Of a stretch of 64,000 nucleotides of DNA, positions 42,982 through 51,730 are shown piece by piece (position 1 is the first letter of the stretch; every line of letters begins with the position of its first letter). A program made the position numbers and the translations under genes. The notes beneath the pieces were generated by a model. It saw only the letters and a program-made list of their open reading frames with translations. It made no database searches and had not been told where the DNA came from. The stretch is from Chloroflexota bacterium (lineage in GTDB: Bacteria; Chloroflexota; Dehalococcoidia; Lucifugimonadales; UBA2985). The DNA lies in NCBI GenBank assembly GCA_028877205.1, contig JAPPHY010000018.1:1-64000 (forward strand). Direction: 5' to 3'.

Positions 42982-45750
42982 ATGATACCCGTTCGCCTTT
43001 CGGTAAAGAACTTCCTGTCGTATCGAGACGGCGCGCCCACGCTGGACCTGGAGGGGGTGCACGTGGCCTGCCTCTGCGGCGACAACGGCCACGGCAAGTC
43101 CGCGCTCCTGGATGCCATAACGTGGGCGCTCTGGGGCAGGTCTCGCGTCGGCGTGCAGGAAGACCTCATCTACCAGGGCGAGAGCGAGATGCGAGTGGAG
43201 CTTGACTTCCTGGCGGGCGGTGACCTGTACAGGGTGTCCAGGCGATACGCCCGCGCCTCCCGCGGACGCCAGGGAGCGACGATCCTGGAACTGCATCTTC
43301 TGAATGGCGACGCGGTACAGCCCATCTCCGGGAGTACGATGCGGGAAACGGGGCGGCGCATCGAGTCGCTGCTGCGCATGACCTACGACACCTTCGTGAA
43401 CAGCGCGTTCATCCTGCAGGGCCGAGCCAACATGTTCACCACGAGCACGCCGAAAGAGCGCAAGGAAGTGTTGGGCAAGGTGCTCGATCTGTCGTGGTAC
43501 GACCAGCTATCCGGTCGGGCGCGGCGCGAGTCGAGGGAGCAGGAGAACGAATCGCTGCGACTGGACGCCCGGATTGAGCAGATCGATCGAGAGGTCTCTC
43601 AGAAGGTCGAGCACGAACTGCGCCTTACCGAAATCGAGGCGCAGCTGGAGGCCGTAGGTCGGGAGCAGACCGAGCGCGAAGCTCTGGCGGAGTCGCTGCG
43701 GGATCGCCTCCGCGAGCTCCAGGACGCGCGCGCAGACCTCGATAGGCTGGAGGCTGAGGCAGACCGGGCGGAAAACGAGACCACAACCCGCGGGCAGCGA
43801 GTGGAAGACGCGAGGCGGCAGCTGGAGGAGGCGCAGGGCAGGGCCGCAAGGCTGCCAGCGCTGCAGGCCCAGGAGTCGGAGGCGAGCGCGCTCGTGGAGC
43901 AGCTGTCGCAGCCGTCGCCGGCAATGGATGAGCACGCAGAGCGAATCCGGGGCCTTCAGCACGCCGTCCAGCAGATGCGGGAGGCAGGCGTAACGCTGAT
44001 GGAAGGGATCCTTGCGCTGGAGGCTAAGCAGCGTGAGCTTGAGCTTCACGAGCGCGAGGAGAGCCGCATCAAGGCCGAGATCGGCAGGCAAGAGAAACTG
44101 GCTGACGACCAGGTCCGTCGCCTGGAGGCCCTGCGCGCCAGGGCGGATAATCTGGCGAGCCTGGAGTCCGAAGCCGTCGCGGTGAGGAATCGAGTGGAGG
44201 AGCTTTCAGCGCCATCGGCCGAGATGGGCGTTCTCAGGGAGCAGTCGCAGGAGCTTCAGGCACGGGTACACTACCTGAGGGAGGAAAACGGCTCGCTGAG
44301 GCGTGAGATGGAAGACCTCAGGGCCAAGAAGGATATGCTGGAGGCCTCCGCGGCGTCCGAAGGCGGGGGTGCCACATGCCCCCTCTGCGACAGCCCCCTG
44401 TCGGAAGCCAGCTGCCTCCACCTGGCCGCGAACTACGAGTCGCATGGTAAATCCCTCGCCGAGAAGTTCCGAGGGAACGAGGCCGAGGCGCACGCCGCGG
44501 AGGTCAAGCGAGATACTATTGAGAGAGACCTGGAGTCGTTGGAGAGCAGTCGTCGCGCAGAGCTCCGCAGCGCGCAGGAGAGACTGGATAGCCTGACGCG
44601 TGACGCAGCGGATGCCAGGAGCGCCGCCGATGAAGCCGACCGGCTGGCCACCGCCCGCGTCGTGGAAGACGCCGCGCTGGAGACGAACCGCCTGGGGCTG
44701 GTGGAGACTCAGGCTGCGATGCCGCGCCTCAGAAACGAGGTGGGCGCTCTGGCCGACGCTCGCGCGAGGCAAGAGCAGAACGAGGCCGCGATCCGCGAGT
44801 CGGAGTCGGAGCGGGAGAGGCTGGAGCGGGAGCTTGACACGATGGCCAGGGAGCGCCGAGAAGAGCTGGCCGATGCGCAGGTTCGCCGCGATGGGCTGAC
44901 ACGCGATCTGGCGGAAGCCGGCGCCGCTGCGGGCACGCTCGACCGGCTAGCCGAGACGCACGAATACGAGGCGGCGCTCCTGGAGGACGCGCGGTCGCGG
45001 CTGAAGGAGCTGCTGGACGCCATGCCTGCGCTGAGGGAGGCAAGCGAAGGGCTGCCCGCGGCAGCCGAAGACTACGAGGCGGCGCGCTCCGGCCTGTCCG
45101 AGGCCGTCAGCCGCAGGGATGAGCTGCGCACGCATCGGACGGAGGAACAGGCGTGGCTGAGGCGATGCCGAGAGCTGGAGGAGGAACGCGGGACGCTTCG
45201 CACCGCTCGAAACGAGGCTGCGAACCGGCAAGGTGCATACGACCAGCTTGCCGCGGCGTTCGGCAGGAGCGGTCTGCAGGCGCTGCTCATAGAGCAGGCG
45301 ATACCGGAGCTGGAGAACTACGCCAACGACGTTCTCGGCCGCGTGACCGAACACCGCATGAGCCTGAAGCTGGAGACGCAGAGGGAGAGGCGCGGCGGCG
45401 GTGACCCGCGGGAGACGCTGGACATCAGGATTTCGGACGAGCTGGGCACTCGCAGCTATGAGACCTACAGCGGCGGCGAGGCGTTTCGCATCGACTTTGC
45501 TCTGCGAATTGCGCTGTCACGGCTGCTGGCGCACCGGTCGGGTGCGCCGCTGCCCACCCTGTTCATCGACGAGGGGTTCGGCAGCCAGGACGCAGCGGGT
45601 CTGGAGAGACTGGTTGAGGCGATACAGGCCATCCAGGACGACTTTCAGCGAATCCTGGTCATCACGCACATCGAGGAGCTGAAGGACAGGTTCCCGGTAC
45701 GCATAGAGGTGACCAAAACCCTCCAGGGGTCAACGTTCTCGGTGAGCTAG
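42982..45750 (+). CDS. sbcC: SbcC/Rad50-like SMC ATPase
   Basis: The 922-residue protein has an N-terminal ATPase half with Walker A 'GDNGHGKS' (33-40) and 'FILQGRANMFTTSTPKERKE'. A long antiparallel coiled coil follows, interrupted at its midpoint by the zinc hook C466-P-L-C469. The C-terminal half has 'ETYSGGEAFRIDFALRIALS' (signature) and Walker B 'TLFIDEGFGSQD'. Rad50/SbcC works with the nuclease Mre11/SbcD in DNA end processing. The usual sbcD partner is not adjacent on either side, which is atypical. The ATG is chosen because it opens the 'IPVRLSVKNFLSYR' strand; GGAGGAG lies 11 bp upstream. Confidence 0.92.
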   Translation: MIPVRLSVKNFLSYRDGAPTLDLEGVHVACLCGDNGHGKSALLDAITWALWGRSRVGVQEDLIYQGESEMRVELDFLAGGDLYRVSRRYARASRGRQGATILELHLLNGDAVQPISGSTMRETGRRIESLLRMTYDTFVNSAFILQGRANMFTTSTPKERKEVLGKVLDLSWYDQLSGRARRESREQENESLRLDARIEQIDREVSQKVEHELRLTEIEAQLEAVGREQTEREALAESLRDRLRELQDARADLDRLEAEADRAENETTTRGQRVEDARRQLEEAQGRAARLPALQAQESEASALVEQLSQPSPAMDEHAERIRGLQHAVQQMREAGVTLMEGILALEAKQRELELHEREESRIKAEIGRQEKLADDQVRRLEALRARADNLASLESEAVAVRNRVEELSAPSAEMGVLREQSQELQARVHYLREENGSLRREMEDLRAKKDMLEASAASEGGGATCPLCDSPLSEASCLHLAANYESHGKSLAEKFRGNEAEAHAAEVKRDTIERDLESLESSRRAELRSAQERLDSLTRDAADARSAADEADRLATARVVEDAALETNRLGLVETQAAMPRLRNEVGALADARARQEQNEAAIRESESERERLERELDTMARERREELADAQVRRDGLTRDLAEAGAAAGTLDRLAETHEYEAALLEDARSRLKELLDAMPALREASEGLPAAAEDYEAARSGLSEAVSRRDELRTHRTEEQAWLRRCRELEEERGTLRTARNEAANRQGAYDQLAAAFGRSGLQALLIEQAIPELENYANDVLGRVTEHRMSLKLETQRERRGGGDPRETLDIRISDELGTRSYETYSGGEAFRIDFALRIALSRLLAHRSGAPLPTLFIDEGFGSQDAAGLERLVEAIQAIQDDFQRILVITHIEELKDRFPVRIEVTKTLQGSTFSVS

Positions 45751-45762
45751 GAGGAGTCGGCA

Positions 45763-46518
45763 TTGACGTCTGAGGGTGCGATGACCGGAGGCCCGCGGCT
45801 GTACTCAGACCTGGCAGGCTGGTTCCACCTGCTCACGGCGCCGCATGAATACCGGGAAGAGGCGGAGTACAGCATCGAGCGCATCCTGGAGGCCGCGTCC
45901 GGCCCCGTGCACACCGTGCTGGAGCTGGGTTCCGGTGGTGGAAACAACGCCCTTCACATGAAGCGCCGGTTCGAAATGACCCTTTCGGACCTCTCGGCCG
46001 AGATGCTCGAGGTCAGCCGTGGAATCAACCCGGAGCTTAGGCACATTCAGGGTGACATGCGCTCCCTGAGGGTCGACGGGCCAAAGTTCGACGCTGTGTT
46101 TGTGCACGACGCGGTTGGCTATCTGACCACTGAGGACGACATACGAGCCATGGCGGCGACCGCCGCCCACCACTGCCGGCCGGGTGGGGCAGTCCTTGTG
46201 CAGCCGGACCACGTGCGAGAGCTGTTCACCCCGCCATACACGGAGCACGGCGGCCACGATGGGCCGGACGGCAGCGGCCTGCGCTACCTCATGTGGTGCA
46301 CCGACCCAGACCCAAGCGACTCGACCTACCTGGCGGACTTCGCATACCTGCTCCGCCACCCTGATGGCACGGTCAGCGTTGAGCACGACAGGCACGTGCT
46401 GGGCATCTTCCCGGAATCGACGTGGGTCAGCGCACTCCAGGAGGCGGGATTCGATGTCATCGCGCTCACGTGTCCCTGGGAGCGGCGCATATTTGCCGGC
46501 ACTAGACGCGGAGGCTAG
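45763..46518 (+). CDS. Class I SAM-dependent methyltransferase
   Basis: The 251-residue methyltransferase has motif I 'VLELGSGGGNNALHM', 'LSDLSAEMLEVSRGINPEL', 'HIQGDMRSLRVDGPKFDAVF' and a post-core beta-hairpin with the 'ESTWVSALQEAGFDVIAL' end typical of small-molecule methyltransferases. The substrate is unknown. A TTG start is used because GGAGGAGTCGG lies 6 bp before it; an ATG six codons further in is possible. It follows sbcC by 12 bp. Confidence 0.88.
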   Translation: MTSEGAMTGGPRLYSDLAGWFHLLTAPHEYREEAEYSIERILEAASGPVHTVLELGSGGGNNALHMKRRFEMTLSDLSAEMLEVSRGINPELRHIQGDMRSLRVDGPKFDAVFVHDAVGYLTTEDDIRAMAATAAHHCRPGGAVLVQPDHVRELFTPPYTEHGGHDGPDGSGLRYLMWCTDPDPSDSTYLADFAYLLRHPDGTVSVEHDRHVLGIFPESTWVSALQEAGFDVIALTCPWERRIFAGTRRGG

Positions 46519-46633
46519 GAACGAGGGAGCGCGGCCTGGCCCACTATAGTGGTTCGACTAGCTCACCCCCGCATCACGGGCGGGGCAGGCTACGAGTGCG
46601 CCTTGGGAAGCTGCCGTCTCCGGCTCCCTCAAT

Positions 46634-46662
46634 TTGACAGCCCTTTGGTGCCTTGATATATT
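46634..46662 (+). promoter_or_regulatory. hpt promoter
   Basis: Consensus -35 TTGACA (46634-46639), 17-bp spacer, TATATT (46657-46662), 14 bp before the ATG, with GGGGAG as ribosome binding site in between. Confidence 0.75.
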
Positions 46663-46676
46663 CGCGGGGAGTCAAC

Positions 46677-47219
46677 ATGAGCGTGGGCGAGAGACTGGAA
46701 CTGCACGTTTCCAGGCGCCGCATAGCCAGCGCGGTCAAGCGGCTTGCAAGGCAGATCGAGGCGGACTATCCCGAAGAGCTGCCCGTCATGGTGGGCATTC
46801 TGACCGGCTCCTTCGTGTTCATGGCCGACCTCGTGCGGGAGTTGGGACGTGAGGTGGAGCTTGAGTTCATGCGCGTCTCCAGCTACGGCAGCGGCACCTC
46901 CTCCTCGGGAGTGGTGAAGCTCCGCATGGGCGTCTCCGACAGGGTGCGCGGACGGCATGCGCTCATCGTCGAGGACATCGTGGACACGGGCCGCACCACC
47001 GCGTACGCGGCGAAGTACCTGCGTCGCAGGGGCGCCGATTCCGTGAGGATCTGCACCTTGCTGGACAAGCCCTCGCGCAGGGTCGTGCCCGTCGCCACGG
47101 ACTACGTGGGCTTCAGCGTGCCCGACCGCTTTCTCGTGGGCTACGGCCTGGACCACGACGGCCGGTTTCGCTCCCTGCCGGACATCTACGAAATCTCAGG
47201 AGGCCCCGATGGACCTTAG
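46677..47219 (+). CDS. hpt: Hypoxanthine phosphoribosyltransferase
   Basis: The 180-residue enzyme salvages hypoxanthine/guanine with PRPP. It has the PRPP loop 'LIVEDIVDTGRTTAYAAKYL', 'VGILTGSFVFMADLVREL' and 'FMRVSSYGSGTSSSGVVKL'; 'VGYGLDHDGRFRSLPDIYEI' ends the protein as usual. The ATG is preceded by GGGGAG. It overlaps ade by 11 bp, forming a purine salvage pair. Confidence 0.93.
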   Translation: MSVGERLELHVSRRRIASAVKRLARQIEADYPEELPVMVGILTGSFVFMADLVRELGREVELEFMRVSSYGSGTSSSGVVKLRMGVSDRVRGRHALIVEDIVDTGRTTAYAAKYLRRRGADSVRICTLLDKPSRRVVPVATDYVGFSVPDRFLVGYGLDHDGRFRSLPDIYEISGGPDGP

Positions 47220-48918
47220 TCGCCTCATACGAGTTGCGAGGGGAGACGCCGAGGCGGACGTGGTGTTCGTCAACGCGCGCATCGTCAACACCTTCACGGG
47301 CGAGATCGAAGAGGGCAACGTGGCCGTCGCCGAGGGCCGCGTGGCCGGCATCGGCGACTACACGGAGGCGCGTGAGACTGTGGACGTTGCCGGCAGGTAC
47401 CTCGCGCCCGGGCTCATCGACGGTCACTTCCACCTGGAGAGCACGTATCTGCACGTCGACCAGTTCGCGCGAGCCGTGGTGCCTCGTGGCACGCTGGCCG
47501 CCGTCACCGACCTCCACGAGGTCACCAACGTGGCAGGCTTGGAGGGCATGAGGTACATAATGGAGTGCGGGCGCCGCATTCCCATGGACCTGTTCTTCAT
47601 GGCGCCTTCATGCGTGCCCGCGACCGACATGGAGACTTCCGGCGCAACGCTGGGACCGGAGGACATTCGAAGGGCGCTGCGATGGAAGGGCGTTCTCGGC
47701 CTTGGAGAGCTGATGAACTTCCCCGGCGTGATCGGCGGCGACGAGCACGTGCTGGACAAGGTGCGAGCCGCCCACGGGCGTCCCCGCGACGGCCACGCGC
47801 CGCACGTGCGCGGCAAGGCGCTCAACGCCTACCTGTCGCCCATCATCGGCTCCGACCACGAGTCCACAGAGTACGATGAGGGTCTGGAGAAGCTGCGCCG
47901 CGGCATGCGCCTGATGATCCGCGAGGGCTCCAGCGAGAAGAACCTGGAGGAACTGCTGCCGCTGGTCAACGATGGAAACTATCACCGGTGCATGCTGGTC
48001 GTGGATGACCGCAGCGCGTTGGACGTGCTCCGCGAAGGCGACGTGGACGCGGTGGTTCGCAAGGCGATCCGGCTGGGTCTCGACCCCGTACGCGCAATCC
48101 AGATGGCCACGCTTAACGTTGCCGAGTACTTCCGGCTGGAGGGCCTGGGCGGCATAGCGCCGGGATACTACGCCAACATGCTCGTGCTGCGCGACCTGGA
48201 CACCCTGGACATTGCAGAGGCGTACTACCGGGGAGAGCTCGTTGCGCGAGACGGGCAGGCCATGTTTCGTTCGTCGCTCCCGTCCAACGAGTGGATCAAG
48301 CGTACGGTGAACGTTCGAGAGTTCGACGTCGAAAGCCTCTCGCTGGCGGCCGGCACCTCCGAGACGTTCCCGGTCATCGAGATCGTTCCCGGCCAGATCG
48401 TAACGCGCCGCCGGGACGAGCGGCCGAGCCGCAGCAACGGCAGCATCGTGGCCGACCCAGATCGCGACCTGCTGAAGCTGGTTGTGGTCGAACGGCACAA
48501 GGCCACTGGCAACATCGGCGTGGGGCTGGTAGGCGGATTCGGGCTGAGGCGCGGCGCGCTGGCCACGTCCGTCGCTCACGACTCGCACAACATCGTCGTC
48601 GTGGGCGTTGACGACTCCGACATCTACGCGGCGGTCAAGGAGGTCGAGCGGAACCAGGGAGGGCTGTGTGTGGTGGCCGGCGGCGAGGTGCTTGCGTCGC
48701 TGCCGCTGCCGATCGCCGGGCTGCTATCGCCCGAGCCGCTGGAGATGGTGGCCGCGAAGCTGGAGGAGCTGGAGCGCCTGGCGAGGGAGCTGGGGTGCTC
48801 CGTCAACTCGCCGTTCTCGGTCCTGTCCTTCCTTGCGCTGCCCGTGATACCTGAGCTGAAGCTGACGGACATGGGCCTGGTGGACGTGATGGCCGGCAGG
48901 CTGCTGGAGAGGGTGTAG
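47209..48918 (+). CDS. ade: Adenine deaminase
   Basis: The 569-residue amidohydrolase converts adenine to hypoxanthine, the substrate of the overlapping hpt. It shows metal ligands in 'APGLIDGHFHLESTYLHVDQ', 'TDLHEVTNVAGLEGM' and 'GHAPHVRGKALNAYLSPIIG', and the C-terminal 'HKATGNIGVGLVGGFGLRRG' with 'SVAHDSHNIVVVGVDD', all as in Ade. The length is normal. The pairing with mtnP further right, which releases adenine, makes biochemical sense. Confidence 0.93.
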   Translation: MDLSRLIRVARGDAEADVVFVNARIVNTFTGEIEEGNVAVAEGRVAGIGDYTEARETVDVAGRYLAPGLIDGHFHLESTYLHVDQFARAVVPRGTLAAVTDLHEVTNVAGLEGMRYIMECGRRIPMDLFFMAPSCVPATDMETSGATLGPEDIRRALRWKGVLGLGELMNFPGVIGGDEHVLDKVRAAHGRPRDGHAPHVRGKALNAYLSPIIGSDHESTEYDEGLEKLRRGMRLMIREGSSEKNLEELLPLVNDGNYHRCMLVVDDRSALDVLREGDVDAVVRKAIRLGLDPVRAIQMATLNVAEYFRLEGLGGIAPGYYANMLVLRDLDTLDIAEAYYRGELVARDGQAMFRSSLPSNEWIKRTVNVREFDVESLSLAAGTSETFPVIEIVPGQIVTRRRDERPSRSNGSIVADPDRDLLKLVVVERHKATGNIGVGLVGGFGLRRGALATSVAHDSHNIVVVGVDDSDIYAAVKEVERNQGGLCVVAGGEVLASLPLPIAGLLSPEPLEMVAAKLEELERLARELGCSVNSPFSVLSFLALPVIPELKLTDMGLVDVMAGRLLERV

Positions 48919-48924
48919 CCCACC

Positions 48925-49677
48925 GTGCCTGCGCTGGACACCATCACCTTCGATCTGTGGCAGACGCTCATCATCGACGACCGTGAGCGCGGACGCGCAA
49001 GGACGCAGCGCCGCCTGGACGAGGCGAAAGACGCTCTCGCGAACGAGGGCCTCGAATTCTCGATCGACGAATTGCGCGAGGCGTACCGCGGCTGCTTCCG
49101 GGCGTGCCGCGCAATCCACAAAGACGAGCGCGACGTCTCTTTCGACGAGCAGGTGCGCATGTTCATCGACCTGATCGACGATGGCTTGTCGAGCCGGCTG
49201 GCCCGCGAGACCGTCGAGCATATCACCTACTGGTACGCGGAGGCGTTCTTCGACTATCCGCCGCAGGTGGACCCCGCGTCGCACGACGTGCTGCAGGAGA
49301 TGTCGAGGCGCGGCTACCGGCTGGGCATGATCTCGAACACGGGAATGACGCCGGGCACGGTGTTCCGCCGGTTCCTGGCGCAGCACGACCTGCTCGATTT
49401 CTTCCACGCGCTCACCTTCTCGGACGAGGTGCGGCTGTGCAAGCCGTCGTCCGAGATGTTCCACATGACTCTGGATGAGCTTGGGACGTCGCCGGGGAGG
49501 GCGCTGCACCTGGGCGACCACATCGCGAACGACATAGAGGGCGGCAACCGGGCGGGAATGTGGACGGCGCTGCTCGGCGACGCGGACGGCCAGGAGCGGA
49601 TCGCGTCGCCTCACGTGCACGTGCAGACGCTTGGGGAGTGGCCGTCGGCGCTGGACGCCTGGTTGCGGGAGGCTTAG
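48925..49677 (+). CDS. HAD superfamily hydrolase, FDxW type
   Basis: The 250-residue HAD protein has nucleophile D10 in 'TITFDLWQTLIIDD', where the second (acid/base) Asp is Trp12. 'GMISNTGMTPGTVFRRFL' provides motif II, 'DEVRLCKPSSEMFHMTLDEL' the Lys and 'HLGDHIANDIEGGNRAGMWT' the acidic motif IV. The cap lies at residues ~20-110. Absence of the second Asp is typical of haloacid dehalogenase- or phosphonatase-like members rather than simple phosphatases. The substrate is unknown. GTG start, 6 bp after ade. Confidence 0.82.
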   Translation: MPALDTITFDLWQTLIIDDRERGRARTQRRLDEAKDALANEGLEFSIDELREAYRGCFRACRAIHKDERDVSFDEQVRMFIDLIDDGLSSRLARETVEHITYWYAEAFFDYPPQVDPASHDVLQEMSRRGYRLGMISNTGMTPGTVFRRFLAQHDLLDFFHALTFSDEVRLCKPSSEMFHMTLDELGTSPGRALHLGDHIANDIEGGNRAGMWTALLGDADGQERIASPHVHVQTLGEWPSALDAWLREA

Positions 49678-49678
49678 C

Positions 49679-50596
49679 CTACCTCCCACCACGCCCCAGC
49701 GCGCCCATGGCGCGGCCGCGGTCTCGACCCTCGCGCAGGCGGCCGTACTCGGAGCTGAGCTCCGCGCCCAGGATCAGTATCAGGCTGCTCACGTAGAGCC
49801 ACAGGAGCAGCACCAGGGCGTCCGCCATCGACCCGTATACGTCCTGGAGGTTCGCAAAGCGTTCCACGTACGCCAGGAACGCAGCCTTCGCCGCCTCGAA
49901 CAGAACGGCGGCCAGCACCGCGCCCGGCCACACGTATCGCCACCACGTCCGGGTGTTCGGCATTACCTTGTATATCAGCAGGAACGTGGCTAGCGTAAGG
50001 CTGAAGGAAGTGCCCAGTAGAAACACCCTCGACGCCTCGCTTACCAGGAAGTCGGGGGCGGGCAGGTCAGCACGCGCATAGTCGCCTGCGATACGGACGA
50101 ACGCCGCCGCAGTCAGCGACACCAGGAACATCGCTCCCACCAGCAGCGCCATGCTCATCTCGCGCGGCTTTCTGACTATCAGAGGCGCGTCCCTCGGCAC
50201 GTCCCACGCCCTGTTGACGACCCGAGCCACCGCTCCGAACATCGCGCTGCCGGCCCACAGCAGTCCGAGTATCGAGACGATTCCCAGCGTGCCGCTCACG
50301 CGGATGTCGCCGGCGATTAGCCTCTCCGAGCCTGGCAGGTAACTTGCGATGAACTCGGTAAACTGCGCCTGCCCGTCCTCCGACGCCGGCAGCAGGTTGA
50401 TGATCGCGATTATCGCGATGATGAACGGGAACAGAGAGAACGCGGCGTAGTATGCCACCCCGGCCGCCATGTGCGTGGCGTCATCATCCGACATCTCCTG
50501 TACGGTGCGCACGAGCAGCCGCACGACGAACAGGCCCTTTATTGGTGCCCACACGACGGCTGCCGCGCCCGTCAGGATGTGAAAGAAGTTCCTCAA
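49679..50596 (-). CDS. YihY/BrkB family membrane protein
   Basis: The ~305-residue protein has six predicted transmembrane helices with the family landmarks 'AAGVAYYAAFSLFPFIIAII', 'GILLWAGSAMFGAV' (here GLLWAGSAMFGAVAR), 'PNTRTWWRYVWPGAVLAAVL' and 'YGSMADALVLLLWLYVSSLI', ending in an Arg-rich tail. Once called ribonuclease BN, the family is now regarded as uncharacterised membrane proteins. The start is uncertain: a TTG at 50594-50596 gives a sensible N-terminus and keeps mtnA's promoter clear, but Met at 'MSDDDATH' is also possible. It is divergent from mtnA with a shared -10 region. Confidence 0.8.
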   Translation of the reverse strand: MRNFFHILTGAAAVVWAPIKGLFVVRLLVRTVQEMSDDDATHMAAGVAYYAAFSLFPFIIAIIAIINLLPASEDGQAQFTEFIASYLPGSERLIAGDIRVSGTLGIVSILGLLWAGSAMFGAVARVVNRAWDVPRDAPLIVRKPREMSMALLVGAMFLVSLTAAAFVRIAGDYARADLPAPDFLVSEASRVFLLGTSFSLTLATFLLIYKVMPNTRTWWRYVWPGAVLAAVLFEAAKAAFLAYVERFANLQDVYGSMADALVLLLWLYVSSLILILGAELSSEYGRLREGRDRGRAMGALGRGGR

Positions 50597-50634
50597 GTCT
50601 TTGCTCGGCCTGGGCCGGGCGAGCCTCGCCCGCT

Positions 50635-50662
50635 TTGTGACGGCCCAGGCTTCTAGTATAAT
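50635..50662 (+). promoter_or_regulatory. mtnA promoter with overlapping opposite -10
   Basis: TTGTGA (50635-50640), 16-bp spacer, TATAAT (50657-50662); the TTG start of mtnA is 9 bp later. On the opposite strand the same bases read TATACT (50655-50660). Confidence 0.5.
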
Positions 50663-50671
50663 GAGGCCGCT

Positions 50672-51730
50672 TTGACCAATCCAGTGCAGACCGAGACCGT
50701 GTCCCTCAGCCGTGACTTGACGCCCATCGAGTGGCAGCACGGGCGACTCTGCCTGCTCGACCAGAGCCGCCTGCCGCACGAGGTGTCGTACGTACACCTC
50801 TCGACTGCGGAGGAGACGGCGCGCGCCATACGCGAGATGCGGGTGCGAGGCGCGCCGGCTATCGGTGTGACCGCGGCCTACGGCATGGCTCTGGCCGCCG
50901 CTCAGGACGGGACGATAGCCGCCCTCCGCTCCGCCGCAGACGAGCTCGCCGCATCGCGGCCCACGGCCGTCAACCTGCGTTGGGCTGTTGAGCGGATGAT
51001 GCGCGTGGCGAAGCAGTCGCCGCACGATGCAGACCTCGCCGCCCGTTTGCTCGCAGAGGCCGCAGAGCTTCACCGTGAGACTCTTGAGTCAGACATCCGG
51101 CTGAGTGCATTCGGCGCGGCCCTGATTTCGCCCGGCTCCTCGGTCCTCACGCACTGCAACACGGGCGCGCTGGCCACCGGCGGATACGGTACGGCGCTCG
51201 GCGTGATACGCCGGGCGTGGGAGGACGGCAGGCTGTGCCATGTTTTCACCACGGAGACGCGTCCGTGGCTGCAGGGTGCGCGGCTCACCACGTGGGAGCT
51301 GGCCCGACTTGGCGTACCCGCCACGCTCGTGGTCGACTCTGCTGCCGCGTCGCTCATGGCGGGCGGCCGCGTGCAGTGCGTCATAACCGGCGCAGACCGC
51401 ATCGCGGCCAACGGCGACACCGCCAACAAGATAGGTACGCTGTCGCTGGCAGTGCTCGCGGACCACTTCTGCGTACCGTTCTACGTCGCCGCGCCCGTCT
51501 CCACGGTCGACCTTGGCGCGGCGTCAGGAGACGACATCACCATCGAGGAGAGGCCGGAGGCCGAGGTGACTCACGCGGGCTCGTCGCCCATCGCGCCGGA
51601 GGGCACCTCGGCGTGGAACCCAGCCTTCGACGTGACGCCCGGAAGACTGATCGCGGCCATCATCACGGACGGCGGCGTCGCACGGCGTCCCTTCGAGCAG
51701 TCGCTTGCGGAGGTGGCGGGCCGTGGCTGA
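50672..51730 (+). CDS. mtnA: S-methyl-5-thioribose-1-phosphate isomerase
   Basis: The 352-residue enzyme converts methylthioribose-1-P to methylthioribulose-1-P in methionine salvage. It has the catalytic Cys in 'VLTHCNTGALATGGYGTALG', the Asp in 'ITGADRIAANGDTANKIGTL', and 'MRVRGAPAIGVTAAYGMALA'. TTG start with GAGG 5 bp upstream. It is first of a four-gene operon and overlaps mtnP by 8 bp. Confidence 0.93.
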   Translation: MTNPVQTETVSLSRDLTPIEWQHGRLCLLDQSRLPHEVSYVHLSTAEETARAIREMRVRGAPAIGVTAAYGMALAAAQDGTIAALRSAADELAASRPTAVNLRWAVERMMRVAKQSPHDADLAARLLAEAAELHRETLESDIRLSAFGAALISPGSSVLTHCNTGALATGGYGTALGVIRRAWEDGRLCHVFTTETRPWLQGARLTTWELARLGVPATLVVDSAAASLMAGGRVQCVITGADRIAANGDTANKIGTLSLAVLADHFCVPFYVAAPVSTVDLGAASGDDITIEERPEAEVTHAGSSPIAPEGTSAWNPAFDVTPGRLIAAIITDGGVARRPFEQSLAEVAGRG

